13,549 bases of DNA from NCBI GenBank assembly GCA_016649585.1, contig JAENXH010000022.1:1-13549 (forward strand). Direction: 5' to 3'. The stretch's first letter is position 1. Each line of letters begins with the position of its first letter. Below, piece by piece: positions 12,223 through 13,549 of the stretch. The stretch comes from Methanosarcinales archaeon (lineage in GTDB: Archaea; Halobacteriota; Syntropharchaeia; Alkanophagales; Methanospirareceae). Below the pieces are notes generated by a model, which worked only from the letters and a program-made list of their open reading frames with translations, was not told the origin of the DNA and ran no database searches. The position numbers and the translations under genes were made by a program.

Positions 12223-13197
12223 ATGTGGTTAATAGCGCTAGTAATAGGGCTTCTCGTCTTATTATCTTCGTTTTTCGCCGCGGCAGAAATGGCTTTCGTA
12301 TCAGCAGATAGAATTAAAGTGAGGGAAGAATCAATAAAGGGAAAGAAAACTGCTATTTTGCTTGAAAAACTTTTAGAAAGCCCAGATGAAGTGGTAAGTG
12401 CAGTAGTAGTTTGCAATAATTTGGTGAACATAACTGCTGCTATTCTTGCTGGAGCAATAGCCATACGTTTATTAGGGAATATTGGGGTTGGCATAGCAAC
12501 AGCAGTAATGACCTCGCTTATAGTCATTTTTGGAGAAGTCCTGCCAAAAGCCTATGGAATAAATAATGAACGATTTGCCTTTAAAGTGTCAAGATATCTC
12601 CATATAATAAGAACGATTTTTTACCCGGTTGTGAAGGCATTTGCCGTAATTTCCGATGCTTTCTTAAAACTAATGGGAAAAGAGAAAAGAGGGATGTTAA
12701 TTGTTACTGAAGCGGAGATTAAAACTATGATGGCATTAGGTGTTCAAAATGGAACAATAAAAAAGGATGAAAAAGAGCTTGTAGAAGAAATTTTTGAGTT
12801 TGATGAAACGGAAGCAAAAGAAGTATATGTTCCTGTGAAGCAGATGGTTGGTTTACAGGAGAACGATACGGTAGAAGAACTTATTAATAAATCAGTTAAG
12901 ACCGGGCATTCGAGATTTCCCGTTTATCGCGATAATGAAGCGGATATCGTGGGTATGGTTCATGTAAAAGATGCTCTGCTCAAAGATAAGAATATGCTGG
13001 TAAAGGAGATAATGAGAGAAATGATAAAAATTTCACCAAAAATGAAAGTAGATGACGTTTTGAGAAGAATGCAAAAGAGAAGAGAGCATATGGCGGTAGT
13101 TCAATCAAAAGATGGGGAAATATTAGGATTGGTAACTTTAGAGGACCTAATAGAAGAGATATTTGGAGAAATTCGTGATGAACATGACATAAAATGA
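12223..13197 (+). CDS. CNNM/CorB-type membrane protein (DUF21 plus CBS pair), probable Mg2+ transporter
   Basis: This is a 324-residue membrane protein of the CNNM/CorB/hemolysin-like family, implicated in Mg2+ or other divalent cation transport. The DUF21 transmembrane domain fills about 1-165: hydrophobic helices at about 2-26, 57-81, 87-108 and 121-147, with the family motifs SSFFAAAEMAF (15-25), NNLVN (65-69) and GEVLPK (104-109). A cytoplasmic CBS pair follows at about 200-315, with GHSRFPVYRDN, DIVGMVHVKDAL and LGLVTLEDLIEEIFGEI; CBS pairs in CNNM proteins bind Mg-ATP. The protein stops directly after the second CBS motif, so the C-terminal CorC_HlyC domain of many bacterial relatives is absent, as in short members. 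Base composition is more AT-rich than in the neighbouring genes. corA follows after 11 nt. Confidence 0.9.
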   Translation: MWLIALVIGLLVLLSSFFAAAEMAFVSADRIKVREESIKGKKTAILLEKLLESPDEVVSAVVVCNNLVNITAAILAGAIAIRLLGNIGVGIATAVMTSLIVIFGEVLPKAYGINNERFAFKVSRYLHIIRTIFYPVVKAFAVISDAFLKLMGKEKRGMLIVTEAEIKTMMALGVQNGTIKKDEKELVEEIFEFDETEAKEVYVPVKQMVGLQENDTVEELINKSVKTGHSRFPVYRDNEADIVGMVHVKDALLKDKNMLVKEIMREMIKISPKMKVDDVLRRMQKRREHMAVVQSKDGEILGLVTLEDLIEEIFGEIRDEHDIK

Positions 13198-13208
13198 GGT
13201 GATAAATA

Positions 13209-13549
13209 ATGCCAAGAATCTTTAAAAAGATGTCAGAGAAGGGCGGTCTCCCTCCGGGGGCCCTCGTATACGTAGGCGAAAAGAAGGTTGAAGAAGTCGT
13301 AATTACCCTTTTTGATTATGATCGCGAGCGATATGAGGAGAAGGAATTAAAATCCATTGAGGAGTGTTTCCCATACAAAGACACGCCGACCGTTACCTGG
13401 ATAAACATAGCTGGCATCCATCAGGTGGAGATTATGGAAAAAATCGGCAATCATTTCGGCATCCATCCCCTTGCAATTGAAGACATTCTTAACACTGGGC
13501 AGCGTCCGAAGATGGATGACATGGACGTTTATCTCTTTATCGTCTTGAA
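13209..13549 (+). CDS. corA: CorA-family Mg2+ transporter, N-terminal part (cut by window end)
   Basis: CorA forms pentameric channels that import Mg2+ (some members Co2+, Ni2+ or Zn2+). The 113 residues visible are the start of the cytoplasmic domain: a basic start, GALVYVGEKKVEEV, TVTWINIAGIHQ near 58-69, and HPLAIEDILNTGQRPKMDD, the conserved segment around the willow helices. The two C-terminal transmembrane helices and the GMN motif lie beyond the window. ATG 13209 is supported by GAGGTGAT (13196-13203), which overlaps the stop codon of the CNNM gene, so the two genes are translationally coupled. The gene is more GC-rich than the CNNM gene before it. Confidence 0.9.
   Translation, partial: MPRIFKKMSEKGGLPPGALVYVGEKKVEEVVITLFDYDRERYEEKELKSIEECFPYKDTPTVTWINIAGIHQVEIMEKIGNHFGIHPLAIEDILNTGQRPKMDDMDVYLFIVL

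Noticed and set aside
1..13549. CRISPR array, insertion sequence, phage or defence genes
   Set aside because: I saw no regularly spaced repeats, transposase or integrase motifs, or defence-type domains; all intact genes but the small candidate belong to recognised families.

Overview
This window is a chromosomal segment from an archaeon, very probably a euryarchaeon. The evidence is the split largest RNA polymerase subunit (A' and A''), an H subunit, an archaeal NusA with two KH domains, L30e, archaeal-type S12 and S7, an RNase P protein of the Rpp21 family, a TRAM mini-protein, and TATA/BRE-like promoters. AGA/AGG arginine and ATA isoleucine codons are frequent. RNA polymerase subunit B is one uninterrupted protein, whereas many methanogen, Archaeoglobus and haloarchaeal lineages have it split. 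I cannot name the lineage; a methanogen- or ANME-like group is only a guess.

Layout. Positions 1-213 hold the 5' end of a short-chain dehydrogenase gene whose homology stops abruptly at a 10-bp inverted repeat. Facing it on the minus strand is rnp4 (RNase P). A divergent promoter region with a hairpin-rich leader then leads to a PUA-domain RNA-binding protein. Next comes pncC (NMN amidase), whose 3' end runs into a tRNA-Lys(TTT) gene. From there the classic archaeal transcription/translation cluster runs on the plus strand: rpoH, rpoB, rpoA1, rpoA2, rpl30e, nusA, rps12, rps7. The elongation factor genes that usually follow rps7 are absent. Instead there is a separately promoted TRAM-domain gene ending in a clear hairpin/oligo-T terminator. 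After a 236-nt AT-rich gap comes an apparent two-gene cation transport operon: a CNNM/CorB-type membrane protein and corA, the latter cut by the window end.

How the genes work together. rpoH, rpoB, rpoA1 and rpoA2 supply the catalytic core of RNA polymerase. NusA acts on elongation or termination. L30e, S12 and S7 belong to the ribosome. RNase P protein, PUA protein and tRNA-Lys belong to tRNA production. The TRAM protein is probably an RNA chaperone. The last two genes handle Mg2+ or related divalent cations, which polymerase and ribosome both need.

I did not find a new defence system, mobile element or CRISPR array. The points worth a second look are local: nusA appears to start at CTG; the polymerase active-site motif reads NADYDGD instead of NADFDGD; pncC and tRNA-Lys overlap; a 17-bp palindrome sits between TATA box and start site of the rps12 promoter; and the dehydrogenase breaks off at an inverted repeat.
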